A DNA stretch of 64,000 nucleotides from Pollenia angustigena. Lineage: Eukaryota; Arthropoda; Insecta; Diptera; Polleniidae. The notes beneath the pieces are model-generated. The model saw nothing but the letters and a program-made list of their open reading frames with translations. It was not told where the DNA came from and did no database searches. Each line of letters opens with the position of its first letter. Within the stretch, counting starts at the first letter, position 1. The position numbers were made by a program, and so were the translations under genes. The DNA lies in contig OV884060.1 of NCBI GenBank assembly GCA_930367215.1, positions 181,671,253 to 181,735,252 of the forward strand, given 5' to 3'. Of this stretch, positions 11,493 through 22,970 are shown piece by piece.

Positions 11493-11938
11493 ATTTATAC
11501 CCAGACCACAATAGTGGAGAGGGTATTATGCATTTGTGCTGATGTGTAACGCCTTAAAATGTACCGTAAAGTGTACCGATCGTCTTAGAATCACTTTCTG
11601 AGTCGAACTAACGATGTCTGTCCGGCTGGCTGTCCATGTAACCTTGTGCGCAAAGTACAGGTCGCAGTTTTGGAGATAATTTGATAAAATTTGGCACAAG
11701 GACGAAGCCTATTGAAAATGGGCCGAATCGTAGGACAATGCGGGAAGATAGGGGGAAATTTCTGCCTCTCAGAAACTATCAAACCGATTTTAATGAAATT
11801 TAAAACATATATAGAAACATATTTTTATGGACACATAAGCTATGTAGTTTTTCAAAAATAGGACCACAAGGGGAGGTAGGGGACAATTTCTGCTTCACAC
11901 ATACTTTCAAACCTATTTGAATGGAGTTTATAAACATA

Positions 11939-13399
11939 CACACAGAAAACAAATTGGTTGGGAAACGGTTGCAGTAATAAAATATTGATCAAGTAACATG
12001 ATTTATTATTGCAACTATTAAAAATGTATAGTTCTAACTGATTTTTAATTCTCTTGATTATAAAAATTATGTTCCAACTGAAATAACCATGGGAGGTAAG
12101 GCCATAATGGCTTTATTGCTCAATTGAATGGGAGATAAAGCCGTTATGGTCTTATCGCCCAATCATTGAGAGGTAAGGTCATATTTAAAATTTTGCGAAA
12201 TGAGAGATATAGCCATATTTTTTTCACAAATGAGAGACAAAGCCATTCTTTTCCAGAATAGTGTTACGCATGGTGTCAACATTCTGTAAAAGGGAAAAAC
12301 CTTAGTTATCATTGAAAAACATTTTTTTATTCTTGTGACGCACGCAGGAAAACTTCATTCAGCGAAGCCACCTGCCGCGTCCTACTGGAAGAAAAAATCC
12401 CTAAGCACGGCCGCAGGCCGTCACGCAGAAAAACTTTAGTATGCGAAGCCAGATTTCAATACTTAACTTTAGTGTTAAAAATGAAATAACCTCCGAATTA
12501 AAAATGAAATAACACCCAAATTAAACACGTTATGAAACAAGCCCCGAATTTTAAAAATTTGTTGGGTGTTATTTCATTGTAGATTATTTCATAATTTGAA
12601 AACCCCAAATGAAGAATGCAATAATTCCCAAAAAAAATTAAAAACGGCCCAAAAAAATTGGGAGTTTTTTCATATGAAATAACACCCAAAAATGTATGAA
12701 AAAAAATTGGGGAATATTTCATTTCTCGTTTGGGCGTTATTTCATTGGGGGGCTTTTCGTCATAAATTTTGTAATATAAATGATTATTCATTTATTGCAG
12801 CTAATTATTGATTGTTGGAATAGATTCAATTCGAGTACAACAAATGCAAATATAATTATTCGGAATTCACAACCAAAAAATAGTTAAAAGCCCCAATTTC
12901 TGTCAAAACATTTGATAGATTAAATTAATTTTTAATATTATATTTAAAAAATATATTTGCGGTCAAAAATGGAAAATGTAAAAAACTTAATAAATAGGGG
13001 TAAGTAATTTACGTATTCTTATATTTAGGTATGAACATATACACGTACAAACATATGTATGTATGAATGTATGTACTATTTTTTATACCCTGCAAATTAT
13101 ATTGGACTTCTTGATCCATTTTGATCCTGGACTGGTCCAATGTAGTGCAAGTATGGACCATGTCATTATTAAAAAGAGTTTGCAGTGAAACGATATGTCT
13201 TCTAATAATCATACTAACAACTAACAATATCTGTTATTATGACTGATAGTGTACTAAAATTCAAATGTTGCTATCAAACCTTTTATGCTAAGCTACGAAA
13301 TTTTCAGTTATTGGAACCGAATTGTGTGATAGTACATGCAACCGACGAAATTCGATTGGCGCCAAATTCGGTTGTGATCACGAATCTGTTTTCTCTGTG
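11939..13399. mobile_element. TA-flanked inverted-repeat element nested in copy D
   Basis: Ends are CACACAGAAAACAAATT on the left and, as complement on the right, CACAGAGAAAACAGATT. TA is duplicated at 11937-11938 and 13400-13401. The empty site can be read from copies B and C, so the boundaries are secure. It has the CACAGAAA signature shared with the elements at 42027, 49715 and 52624. A TA duplication suggests a Tc1/mariner-type mechanism, but there is no transposase. It also carries a piece of the 25784-28249 element (12485-12763). Confidence 0.8.
12485..12763 (-). mobile_element. Fragment of the GAAATAACACCC foldback-like family
   Basis: Reads, inverted, like 25797-26035: GGGGGGCTTTTCGT at the outer end, then units such as GGGCGTTATTTCATTGGG and ATGAAATAACACCCAAA. 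The match to the other copy stops at CTTTTCGT, just before its TGGCTCCACG end. The low-complexity minus frame at 12498-12791 is a by-product. Confidence 0.7.
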
Positions 13400-13506
13400 T
13401 AGATAAATTCATATTAATATGGACATAAAAACATAATATGTTTTTAAATACTGTGGTATAGGGTATCATATGGTCGGGCTTGACCGACTATACTTTCTTA
13501 CTTGTT

Positions 13507-15281
13507 CAAAATTTAAATAAATGTATAATTCAAAAATAAAAAAATAAAAAAAAATAAAAATTCAAGTTCGTGGCTTCGAAACCATTTTTATAAAAAATAA
13601 TTTAGAGCGAAAACTTTTCAATGAACTCATCGACCTTTTGAGTGAAATCCAAACTTTTATCAATAGCAATTTCGTGATCTAGAGTTTTAAATTGTTAATA
13701 AATTTGTGTTTAAATTTTATTTTCCTCTCGTCCAACTTTAATTTCTTCCTATTCAAACTGTATCTGTAACATTTAATTTTATAGACTTTGGCATTAATTA
13801 CACACATACATACAAATATTATCAGTTAAAACATTACAGATTTTTTCTGTCTATACATATTTATTTAAACTAGTGTTTACCTAATGGTCAAAATTCGACC
13901 ATACATTTTCATGTTCATAAGAAGAAAACATATTACATCTATGTGTAATACACTGTGTATATGAATTTACATGTTTCGACATTTTTTTCCGTCTTAGTGG
14001 ATCGATTTGGCGAGGAACCAACCTCCGGTTCATATTTTAACTCCCACGTGAGTTAATTTCATTTTATAATTTCAATATAATCAGAATTGATTAAACAAAA
14101 AGTATGAAAAAAATCTCCTTAATAGATTGTCACTCAGGACATTGGATGTTTAATTTTATTTTTCTATATCTAATTTTAACGAAAATTAATCAATGTACCA
14201 GATGTTGAACGAAAAAGTAACAAAAAGCTCCCCTTACATGTCGTTATTCCCCCAGGACCACGCATTTTTAATTTTATCTTTATAGGTCGAATATTTACAA
14301 AAATTCAAAACATACCAAAGGAAAAACAAAAAGTATATAGTCGAAATATTCGAAAACCGGTTTCCAAAAAATGTCGAATAATCGACAACCCTATTTTGTG
14401 TTTGTGTTAGTAGCAAATTTGAACGCTTATAAACTCTGAAATTATTGAACAGATTTTAATAAAATATATATTGTGCACTTCCGTAAGTAAATATCTTTCA
14501 AATGGTGTATATTTTGTTCAAATCGGTTGACATACAGAGGAGGAAAGTGTTCTTAACTGTTTTGCCTTAGCCGATTTATCTATAGATTTATAAACATCTA
14601 ATTAAAATACCTACGTTAATAAACACGAACTACACGTTGTTTGGTTTATTAACATTTTATATCATCTGGTACCACCGTTTGATTTTGAAGAAGAAGAAGC
14701 AAAATAGAAAAGATAAAAAAACAGTATAATTCATTGTCTGGTTATATTTTTATAAAAAAATATTTATCCTTATCAAATACATACATACATTTGACTTAAT
14801 TTCATAAAACGTTTCTGTGATTTATTTTTATTTACACTAAATTTAATTGCGCCGCTAGAATTTTCTTTGCGAAATGTGTTAAGTCAGTCAACAACAAACA
14901 GCATCAACACCAGCGCACCGGTACCAGCAGCCATCTTTAATGTCTTTTGCACATTTTCATTTACACTTGCATATGCGGATTCCTTTTAATGTTATTTGAT
15001 ATTTGTTTATATTTTTTCGCTGTTGCTGCTGGTGTTTAGTCATAGTTGGTTTAATAAGCCAACTGTCCTTAAACTGATCAAAAAACGAAAACTCAGCAAT
15101 AAAAATGAAATAAATTGAAATAATGTATTGTGTGATGTAAGCAATAATTTATGTGCGGTCTGCATGTCTATCCGTTAGCAATTCATTTATTGTCCTAACG
15201 ATTAATCGTCAAAGATTGATGACAAAATACTCTGACACATATGCATACATACATACATATGTACATATTTTGTCGTTAAAC
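13507..15281. other. No recognisable gene; AT-rich with one mixed segment
   Basis: AT-rich apart from about 14850-15060, which has CAACAACAAACAGCATCAACACC-type wording and CAG/CTG-rich words of a kind often seen in host non-coding DNA of flies. I could not identify an exon. An ACAT run lies at about 15240-15270. The minus frame at 14234-14416 is not family-like. Confidence 0.4.
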
Positions 15282-15736
15282 TACCCTGCAGGAAATGTCA
15301 CTAGTGAATCTGTACTGATTCACTATTGACACAGTCACCAGTACTAGTGACTTATTATTCCCCAGGCAATGTTATTTACAATAGACATTTAACAAGTGCG
15401 TGTCATTGGAAATCGTACTTCGACATTGGTACTACTGACTAGGTAGTTCCTTTGGGAATTTATGTAGACAATGGAACCAGAGAATCACTATTACATTTTA
15501 GTAAAAGTAGTCTACACTTTTTGTAAAAATACGAAATCATAACAATCTTTTTGTATTATTTCTTCAGCTTTTATAGGAATTGTACTTCTCAGTTGTTAGT
15601 GATAAAATCTTTTTCGTATTAAACCAAATGTAGTGGCAAATGTAATGTAGTGTAGACACTTCGTTAACAATGTCACCAATATAGTCGACAAAACTGGTGA
15701 CCTGGAGACACTTGCACCCAGGTTTCCTTCAGGGTA
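15282..15736. mobile_element. Inverted-repeat element with TACCCTG ends
   Basis: The left end TACCCTGCAGGAAATG faces a right end whose complement is TACCCTGAAGGAAACC. Just inside, palindromic words such as TCACTAGTGA and ACTAGTGAC recur. I could not read a clear duplication at the edges, so the superfamily stays open. The minus frame at 15673-15858 crosses the right edge and is not called. Confidence 0.5.
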
Positions 15737-15871
15737 CTTTTTTTATGTTTCAATATGTGAAGACACAATTGCAGTTTTAAGCAATAAATTGGGAAATGTT
15801 CGATAAGCAAAGGGTTTTTTTCGGAAATTAGATAAGCAAACAGTTTTCTATAGAACATATTGTCAAACTAA

Positions 15872-16139
15872 AGGCCTAACCAAAATGTGCTTAAGTTGGC
15901 TTAAGCGAATGAGCGAATACTGTAATTATATGAGGCAAACCATATTGAACTTAAGGAAACTTTTTGCTAAGTTTAATGAAACTTTCATTTGCTCAAGCAA
16001 GGTGCGAATCTAATCGCACATTCCGTACGCAATCAAATGTTTTTTTATTTTGTTTTTGTTTTCTTTAATACATTTGAGAGACTTTTTGATAATTTTTGAC
16101 AATAGGTTAAGCAAGACTATGCATATTATGGTTGAGCCT
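15872..16139. mobile_element. PIF/Harbinger-like MITE, TAA target duplication
   Basis: Left end AGGCCTAACCAAAATGTGC; complement of right end AGGCTCAACCATAATATGC. TAA flanks at 15869-15871 and 16140-16142. It is 268 bp, non-coding, and the first of a tight row of similar small elements. Confidence 0.7.
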
Positions 16140-16176
16140 TAAAAATGTTCTCTACACTTCCTTAGCCAACATCTAA

Positions 16177-16345
16177 AGGGGTCTACACACGATCAAAATG
16201 CTTAATGTCAAACTAGTGTACGTGTGCTTAATGTAATATCTTAATTGGTTGAGTTTTCCATCAAGCATCGTCAGTGTCTCAAAACTAACAATTTTTTAAT
16301 CATATTAGCAGGTTTACTTGTTAGGCATTTTGCTTGTGGAGCCCT
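16177..16345. mobile_element. PIF/Harbinger-like MITE, TAA target duplication
   Basis: Left end AGGGGTCTACACACGATCAA; complement of right end AGGGCTCCACAAGCAAAA. TAA flanks at 16174-16176 and 16346-16348. It is 169 bp and has no coding signal. Confidence 0.65.
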
Positions 16346-16433
16346 TAACGCGTCTTTATCTTCACTACCATCATTGCCTGCGTAAAACTGGTATTGCCAA
16401 TTCTATACAGCGAAAAATAGCTCAATAAAATAA

Positions 16434-16576
16434 AGGCCCAAATACACTTGTCAAATGCTTGTCATGCAGGCAAATTCACTCGTGTACGTGTGTTGGACGT
16501 GAAATTCGACGTTAAATCTAATTTTTTTTTGATTTTCCAATTCTTAATGAGTATTTTGATAAGTGTATTTGGGCTT
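16434..16576. mobile_element. PIF/Harbinger-like MITE, TAA target duplication
   Basis: Left end AGGCCCAAATACACTTGTCA; complement of right end AAGCCCAAATACACTTATCA. TAA flanks at 16431-16433 and 16577-16579. At 143 bp it is one of the smallest clean elements here. Confidence 0.75.
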
Positions 16577-16707
16577 TAAAGAATATTTTATTAGAAATAA
16601 GTAATAGTGCTATATTCGGATATGCTAAATCTTCAACATTCTTCATCAGGGTGCAGTTATATAAATAAAAACACGGTGCTCCTTGCTATCTTTTACCGCT
16701 TCTGCAG

Positions 16708-16949
16708 CCGTATTCTGTAATTCGCTAATGCTAAATCTCTATCGCAAAAAATCTATAAAGTTGATTTAGCAATTTTTGGCTACAAATGTAATTCAGTAAC
16801 GTGCATTGCTAAATTTGCCAATCAAATACAAATTAAATTTGCCGCAATTTTAGCTTTGAGTGTCATCGCTTAAAATTTTAAATTTTGTTTTCTCTAAGGA
16901 ATTTTAGCGATCGAGATTTAGCTTTAGCTAAGCGAATTACAGAATACGG
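16708..16949. mobile_element. MITE with perfect 18-bp CCGTATTCTGTAATTCGC ends
   Basis: CCGTATTCTGTAATTCGC is found at the left edge and its exact complement at the right edge. CAG lies on both outer sides (16705-16707, 16950-16952), a possible 3-bp duplication. A diverged inverted partial copy sits at about 30390-30505. No coding signal. Confidence 0.75.
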
Positions 16950-16979
16950 CAGCTGATCTATTTTGTATTCGTATGGGAT

Positions 16980-17893
16980 GTGTCACGACCACTTATCCAA
17001 TAACACCTACTTTTTGACGGATTTTGTGTATTGACAATCCGACTATGTGTACCAAATTTGGGCGATTTTTTTCTAACCGTACTACGATATAAAGAAATTT
17101 ATTTAGCGCCACGCCCACTTCTGCAATCCCGCCCATTATAAGCCAGATCTCATGCATCGACGTCAAAGCTATGTGTATCAAATTTGTCAACTTTAACTGC
17201 TTCGATTCTCCAGATATACAGAAATCTATATTTTGTTTGCATGGGAGCTGCCTCCCGCACTTCTCCAATCCCGCCCATTTAGACAGGTTGTTAATTGATA
17301 ACCAAGCTATGTGTACCAAATTTGGACTGCTTTTCTCTTATGCTGGGTACACACAATGCAACGCGTTTACGCAATCTAGTGAATTAAATTCATTTTCATT
17401 CATTCTAGATTGCATCAACATCAAAACGCTTTGATATTTTGAGGTTGCATTGAAACAGATTGCATGTAGGTTGCATTGTGTGTACCCAGCATTACAGTTC
17501 TTTAGATACAAATAAATCTATTTTGTGCCACGCCTATTTCTCCAATCCCACCCACATTTTATCGGATGTTGTGTAATGATAAACAATATGCTTGTACCTA
17601 ATTTGGAAACGTTGGCTTTGCCGTTCTCCAGATATGCAGGAAATATTAAAAAAAACAACAACAACAAGGGAGTTATGGGTAAAATTAAAAGAAGTTGTGT
17701 TTTTTGGCTCATATCTCGGCCATTTGTGGCCTGATCTGTCAATAGCAAACTTTAACGGAGTATATGTGTCAGAAATGTATAACAATCTAATCCCCATAAT
17801 TTCTGGAGTCTTTGCAAAACTTATTTCAACATACTCACGGTCAGATGGACATCTTTGTATCAACTTCGCTACTCATAAGGATCTAGAATATAT
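16980..17893 (+). repeat. Diverged minisatellite of about 130-140 bp units
   Basis: Three units are recognisable by CCACGCCCACTTCTGCAATC and its variants, starting near 17111, 17247 and 17525. Each is followed by a form of GTGTACCAAATTTGG. The third is displaced by the MITE at 17341-17491. Overlapping open frames on both strands (16993-18023) come from this repeat and give no family match. It resembles repeat-derived tracts common in fly genomes; the element of origin is not clear. Confidence 0.5.
17341..17491. mobile_element. PIF/Harbinger-like MITE, TTA target duplication
   Basis: Left end TGCTGGGTACACACAATGCA and the exact complement at the right. TTA flanks at 17338-17340 and 17492-17494. 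It is 151 bp, with a 22-bp perfect inverted repeat, and has inserted inside the surrounding minisatellite. The clean ends suggest it is younger than its host repeat. Confidence 0.85.
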
Positions 17894-18161
17894 ATCGATG
17901 CCTTTCTTCCGCAACCTCGTAACTCAAAAACAACTACTTTTCAAGAGAGACAAAAAAAATTTTTTTTACCAAATATTTAAAACTTTTTGCTATATACTCT
18001 TTTATACTCGCAATTGTTCTTAAAAGAATTAGGAAAAATTCCGATATTCTGCGAAACAAAAAAATTGTAAGGCGGTATTTACTGATAACTTTTCCGGTTA
18101 AATCAAAAAATCGGAAAAAATCGAATTACGTGGTTGCGGAAGAAAACCATCGATATGCTTT
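17894..18161. repeat. Inverted repeat around CTTTCTTCCGCAACC
   Basis: ATATCGATGCCTTTCTTCCG at the left pairs with CGGAAGAAAACCATCGATAT at the right; the arms are about 35 bp. The interior is AT-rich and shares CTCGCAATTGTTCTTAAAAG with 28504-28524. It is a probable MITE, but no duplication is clear. Confidence 0.5.
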
Positions 18162-18269
18162 AAAAGGTCTAAAATCAATATTGTAGAAATTACAGACGGA
18201 ATGACAAACTTATATATTCCCTTTTCACCTGTGTGAAGGGTATAGAAATCACATCTTTAGAAAGCTCGA

Positions 18270-18625
18270 CGAGCGAAACACTTATCGAACAAAACTTTTT
18301 TTTTAAGATAAACTTATCGATCGATTAGTTTTGTACAGAAAAACCCGAAGAGCAATAATTTTTTAAGTGACAACTGGACGAGCAAAAGGTGTTTTTTTTA
18401 TAGAAAAAACAGGTTTAAAAGATTTGCTATAAAAAATTATATCGAACGAAAAGTTTTCTATAAAAAAATTTAACGAACGAAAAGTTTTCTATAAAAAATT
18501 ATATCGCACGAAAAGTTTTCTGCAGAATTTTTTTTTTTAAATAATTGCACCGAAGAAAAATGTTCTTTAGATAAATAAAGCGAAAGGTTTTCTAAAGAAA
18601 ATTATACTGAACGAAAAGTTGTTTA
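18270..18625 (+). repeat. Degenerate tandem repeat of about 37 bp
   Basis: The word CGAACGAAAAGTTTTCTATA followed by AAAAATTATAT recurs three to four times clearly at 18425-18530 and in weaker form on both sides. The units are adjacent without spacers of unique sequence, so this is a minisatellite and not a CRISPR array. Confidence 0.6.
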
Positions 18626-19829
18626 GAGCCAGCATCCGATTTTTCCTACAGAAGTTTGCAAATTATTAAATTTTATCATAAAAATCTTAACGTTAATAAA
18701 AACAATTTCGACCTTTCTCCAGCGATAGAAAACAAATATTTACACATTCATTTCTAATGTATGTATTAGGTATGATAAAATAATAAAAATTGTTACACAC
18801 TGTTGTTGTTAGAAATTGTGTTGCGAATGATGGCATGAGCGTTAGTTAGTTGGTCCTTTATCGTCGTAATCATAACCTTGAATATTTTGCGACAGAAACA
18901 AATAAAGAAATGAAAAAAAAAAATATTTATACGTTCATAAATGACAACCAACAAAGTACATAGAAAATAACAAAATCTTTTCGTAAGTATGATGTTTTTG
19001 AACGTTTAATATGTGTAACTATGACGCTTTTCATATTCAAATATATTGTGCTTGTTGTTATTGTTTTTGTTGCTTTTTTATTACGTGATTTCAGTACTTT
19101 TAAAGGAAAATAAAGAAAAAAAAAATTCTTTTACCTCCTCATAACACTCTTGAAACCAGGGAGGGGGAGGGGGCGGGAAGAAGGTTTATTATACATAATA
19201 CAATAATTTTATTCGCAAAACAAGACAAAAATCCATTTGTATAAATTGTTAAAACAAAAATAACTGACAAGCCATCAATGATGGTTTTATGCAGTGTTGC
19301 CTATTTAGCCATTTTGTTGCTTAATTTAGCCATGAAAAAATTAAACCACATAAACAAAAAAATTATATTTTTAGATATTTTATTCATATTAATGCGATTC
19401 TTGTTCATTAATTTTTTTGCCTAAAATTTGGTCGTAAAGAGTTGGCAAAAATGGTTTAATGCTGGCAATGATGGCAGTGAAGATAATGACGCGTTTAATG
19501 TTGGGTAAAAGATACGTTGTAGAGCCAAGAAAAACATTAGCATTCCAAAAGCCATTTATTAAAACATTTGACTTTGAAAAGGATCTTTGAAATCTCGATT
19601 ATCGTGTTTTGTTACTAAACTAACTAACACTCTGTTTTAAGCAAAAGGAAATCAAATTTTGTGTGAGAAATTATATTGAAACAACAATAGAATACGAAAA
19701 TATGTTTTTGTTTTCCATATACATAATTTCTTTTTGTTTTCATTTTCGAAAATCAGGCAGATTAAACAAGAAGTTGGATTTGTGGAATTTCGTAAAAAAA
19801 TATTAAATAGATTCCTTTTCAAATAACCA
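18626..19829. other. AT-rich stretch without a recognisable gene
   Basis: AT-rich throughout. CAGTGTTGCCTATTTAGCCA at about 19294 looks like a hAT left end, but I found no partner right end. A G-rich run, GGGAGGGGGAGGGGGCGGG, lies at about 19159-19177. Confidence 0.4.
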
Positions 19830-20523
19830 CACTGAAAGAAAAATGCTTCATATATTTAATGAATCATTTTCATAAAAAAATTTTCATTGTCTAAATCGAA
19901 TTTCATAGTCATAATCAGGGCAAGGGACTTCATGCAAATGCATGTTTGTTTGCTGTACTCTGAGACCCACCTAAAGTTAATATCTTTGCGAATCACAATA
20001 TTTCCAGTAAAATGGCATCAATTTGTTAGTGCATATTTTTGCATATTTTGCTTTAAATGCATGTTTTTGCATATTTTGATATAAATGCATATTTTTCGTC
20101 ATATTTTGTTATATATTCACATTTTTCGTCATATTTTGTAATATTTATAAAAAAAAATTGCTCTTTTCTTAGTTTTTTGTTTAGAAATATCTTTCTGTTC
20201 AAGGCGAATTCATTATAAGGTGTAGTCAGTGAATCAGCTGTTTATAGTTGTTTCAGCCCTGAAGCTGTCAAACAGTCAAATTAGTATGGGAAAATTTGCT
20301 AACTTCGACATTTTCAAGGAGCAAAAACAACATGTTGGTGTTTGGTACTGAATTACCTACATTTTATTATAAATGTTTCTTTTACTTTTAAAAAGTAGCA
20401 CATACAAAAATTATACAATGTGTATAATTGTGCACATAATTGTAGAAGTAACAATAAAACAGTTTTTGACATTTCATTTTGTTCGCGGTTTTTTTTAGTT
20501 GTACACTATACAACTATGTGACA

Positions 20524-21931
20524 TTGTTGAAAGAATTATGTGACATAATTTGTGGCTGTCTATTGACGAAGCAATGGACACTGAAGGACGTTTCGTTGTC
20601 TACGTAATTGGGATCTTGAATGCAGAAGATCTTGATTGAAGAAGAAGAACAGAGTAAACACAAATTTTTGTTAAATATTGTAAAGTTGGAAAAGGTGGAT
20701 CATGCTTCAATAGCTCGAACTTTCAAAGATTCAATTTCTCTTTTAGAATCCTTTAATATAAATAAAATTTTGCTCTACTTACCCTTTTTTTTAAGATATC
20801 TAATGCTAAGTTCACACTTGGGTTTTTAAACGCGTTTAAGCAAAATGTTGATTTAGCTAATCAAAGCCGTTCACATTACATTTGAGATGATTAAGATGAC
20901 AAATGATTAAGATAAAACACACACACAAACACACAAAAAAACAACAAACAAATTTAAATTTCTTTAAAGTATTAAAAATGGATAAAAACACTTTATAAAG
21001 TTATCGGAAGATTATTTTAACAATTTTAATGATGTAATTGTGAAAATTTATGAATTATTTAAGAAAAAAAAAAAAAAATAAAAACATTAAGCAGAAATCT
21101 TGGCCGGTTGTACACGGTTGTTGGCGATTCTACATTTGAGGTATGTTCAGTGGATTCTATGTGGTTTATGAAGTGATTTAGTTGTAATCATGTCAATTTG
21201 AAGTGATTAACAAATCACTTCAATGTATGGGTAATCATCTCGATTTTGAAGTGATTAGAGCTTAATGACGTTCGAGCTGCTTAAACTCGTTTAGGAACCC
21301 AAGTAAGAACATAGTATTACTCAAACATTTTACATGACACATGCTAAGCTTGAATGCATGAAAGTTTTTAAAGTCATTTTTGCGTTTCAACCATGTATAA
21401 CAAGATGGGGTACCTGGTTGCAGACAGTTGAGTAATATGCCAAAAATTTTGAAGAATTTAAAGATGTGGTAAATAATTTTAACGAAAATAATGCAGTCGC
21501 GATAAAAATGTAAACAATATTTTAAATGTACCTAATATAAAGTCTCAATTAGAATTTATACACTCAAACAATGGGTTTCTAGTCGAGACAATACCCGAAC
21601 TTCAGGGGTTTAAATCATTGAAAACCTCGGTTATACTCGTTGATGACGCTGTCATCAAAATAAGAAAAGTAGAAGGTCAAATCTGCGAAAAAATAAAAAC
21701 CAAAATTTATGCAGTTTTAAAAAAGAATGCCGGATTTAAAAAAGTAAAAAAAAATTGGTAATATTTTTCATTTACCTTCCAGTAAAGAAAAAAATTGTAG
21801 ACAATGAATATTCTACAAAGGAGTTGACCACTTTTAAATATCCACCTATTACATCCGTTGATGTCGAACGAACATTTTCAATGCTTAAAACTGTTTTAAG
21901 ACCAAATAGAATAACTCATTTGATAACTTAA
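20524..21931 (+). pseudogene. hAT transposase pseudogene, interrupted
   Basis: Three blocks resemble hAT transposases. First, 20550-20620 gives LWLSIDEAMDTEGRFVV, like the conserved catalytic segment with an SIDE core. A change of frame leads into 20620-20790 with LEKVDHASIARTFKDSI. Then a 513-bp insertion intervenes. Near 21380 the frame gives CITRWGTWL, and 21855-21931 gives VDVERTFSMLKTVLRPNR, the C-terminal dimerisation (hATC) signature. Stops and frame shifts separate the blocks, so it cannot make a transposase. When whole it would have bound the element ends in the nucleus and cut them. Confidence 0.8.
20804..21316. mobile_element. Inverted-repeat element inside the hAT transposase
   Basis: The left end runs TGCTAAGTTCACACTTGGGT and continues TTTTAAACGCGTTTAAGC. 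The right end has GCTTAAACTCGTTTAGG then ACCCAAGTAAGAACATAG. The outer triplets are TAA and TTA, a near TWA duplication. It splits the transposase pseudogene between its N-terminal and C-terminal blocks. Confidence 0.6.
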
Positions 21932-22173
21932 AAAAAAACTTATTTATTTATATATGTAAATATATCTTTATCAACTACTACTTTTTAAACTATGTTTTAA
22001 GTTTTTAAAACTGAATGAAATTTTTTTTTTTTTTTTTTTTTTTGTTAAATATGGTTAAATAAATATATTTTTAATGCATACTTTTTACTTTTATTTTTGC
22101 ATATTTTACGATTTTTAGTGCATGTTTTATGCGCATATTTTGCGATTTTAAGTGCATGAACTTCCTTGCCCTG

Positions 22174-22656
22174 GTCATAATGAAATATTTTCGTTAAATC
22201 GCTTCATTGGATTTCGTAATTACGTTAAAAATTTTCATTGGATATATGAAAACTTAAGTTTGTCCATGTTAAACAAAAAATTTTAATTGGGAACATAAAA
22301 AAACAATATACAAACATAACTATATTCATAAATTAATACAAAATTATAGTTTCCTTAAAAAAATGTTTAATTGTTAATTAAAAAATGTAAGATTTAATAA
22401 TTTCATACATCAAATTTTACATGCATGCCATTAAATTTATGAAATCAATAAATTTTTTTATAAAAGCAACATATTTCAATAATTGCCTTCATAAATTTTA
22501 ATTTTCATTATGACAATAAAAATGTCATTATAGTAATGAAACAAAAACTTTCAATCCACTTTCAATCAACGTTGTTATTGTTATTATTGACAATTTAATC
22601 TCATATTTACGCTCTTAATTGAGTAAAAAACCAGTTTTTTTTTATCCAAAAACTAC
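22174..22656. other. Interior of the 19830-24270 inverted-repeat element
   Basis: Continues the ATTTTCATTGGATATATG type sequence that was cut by the hAT insertion. AT-rich, no coding. Confidence 0.5.
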
Positions 22657-22685
22657 AGTGCCCCGGTAGACTAGCTGGCAGTGAG

Positions 22686-22970
22686 CAGTGATGCCAACTT
22701 AGTGCTTTTGGCACTATTTATGGAGCTTTTTGATGCCTCAAAACGCCAAAATTTTAACCATAGTGCCAAACTAAGAAAAATCACTAACTTGGTGCTTTTT
22801 CAATTTTTCGTTAGTGCCTTTAGTGCTTTTTACAATTTTGTATTTTTTTTACTAACATTTTTTAAAACTTTGATTATAAAGAGGATGATTAAGATGAGAT
22901 TTGCTATTTTAAGTACAATTTTGAGAAGGCCTGTAAAGATTTTAAGATTTCAAATGATAAAAAGAAGTAA
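22686..22970 (+). mobile_element. Truncated copy of the 40427-41748 hAT element
   Basis: Starts CAGTGATGCCAACTTAGTGC and follows, by eye with few differences, the inverted sequence of 41748-41450, including TTTTTCGTTAGTGCCTTTAG and TACAATTTTGAGAAGGC. It stops at about 22970, where the mariner begins. The 108-codon frame at 22681-23007 is a by-product. Confidence 0.8.

Larger units (their letters stand above)
11493..13506 (+). repeat. TATACCC...CTTGTT dispersed repeat, copy D, interrupted
   Basis: The left part, 11493-11938, runs from TTTATACCCAGACCACAATA to GAGTTTATAAACATA. The right part, 13400-13506, resumes TAGATAAATTCATATTAATA and ends TACTTTCTTACTTGTT. In uninterrupted copies these two words are continuous. 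The 1461 bp between them are a later insertion. Confidence 0.8.
19916..22173 (+). mobile_element. hAT element with 8-bp duplication GTCATAAT
   Basis: The ends are CAGGGCAAGGGACTTCATGC on the left and, as complement on the right, CAGGGCAAGGAAGTTCATGC. GTCATAAT is repeated exactly at 19908-19915 and 22174-22181. Subterminal TGCATATTTTGC-like words fill both ends (20010-20140 and 22070-22160). An 8-bp duplication plus transposase remnants inside establish the hAT superfamily. A further inverted-repeat element sits inside at 20804-21316. Confidence 0.9.

Noticed and set aside
18425..18530. CRISPR-like array of 37-bp repeats
   Set aside because: Units are contiguous and degenerate with no unique spacers, and the window is eukaryotic.
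19294..19530. hAT element starting CAGTGTTGCC
   Set aside because: No matching right end or octet duplication could be found nearby.
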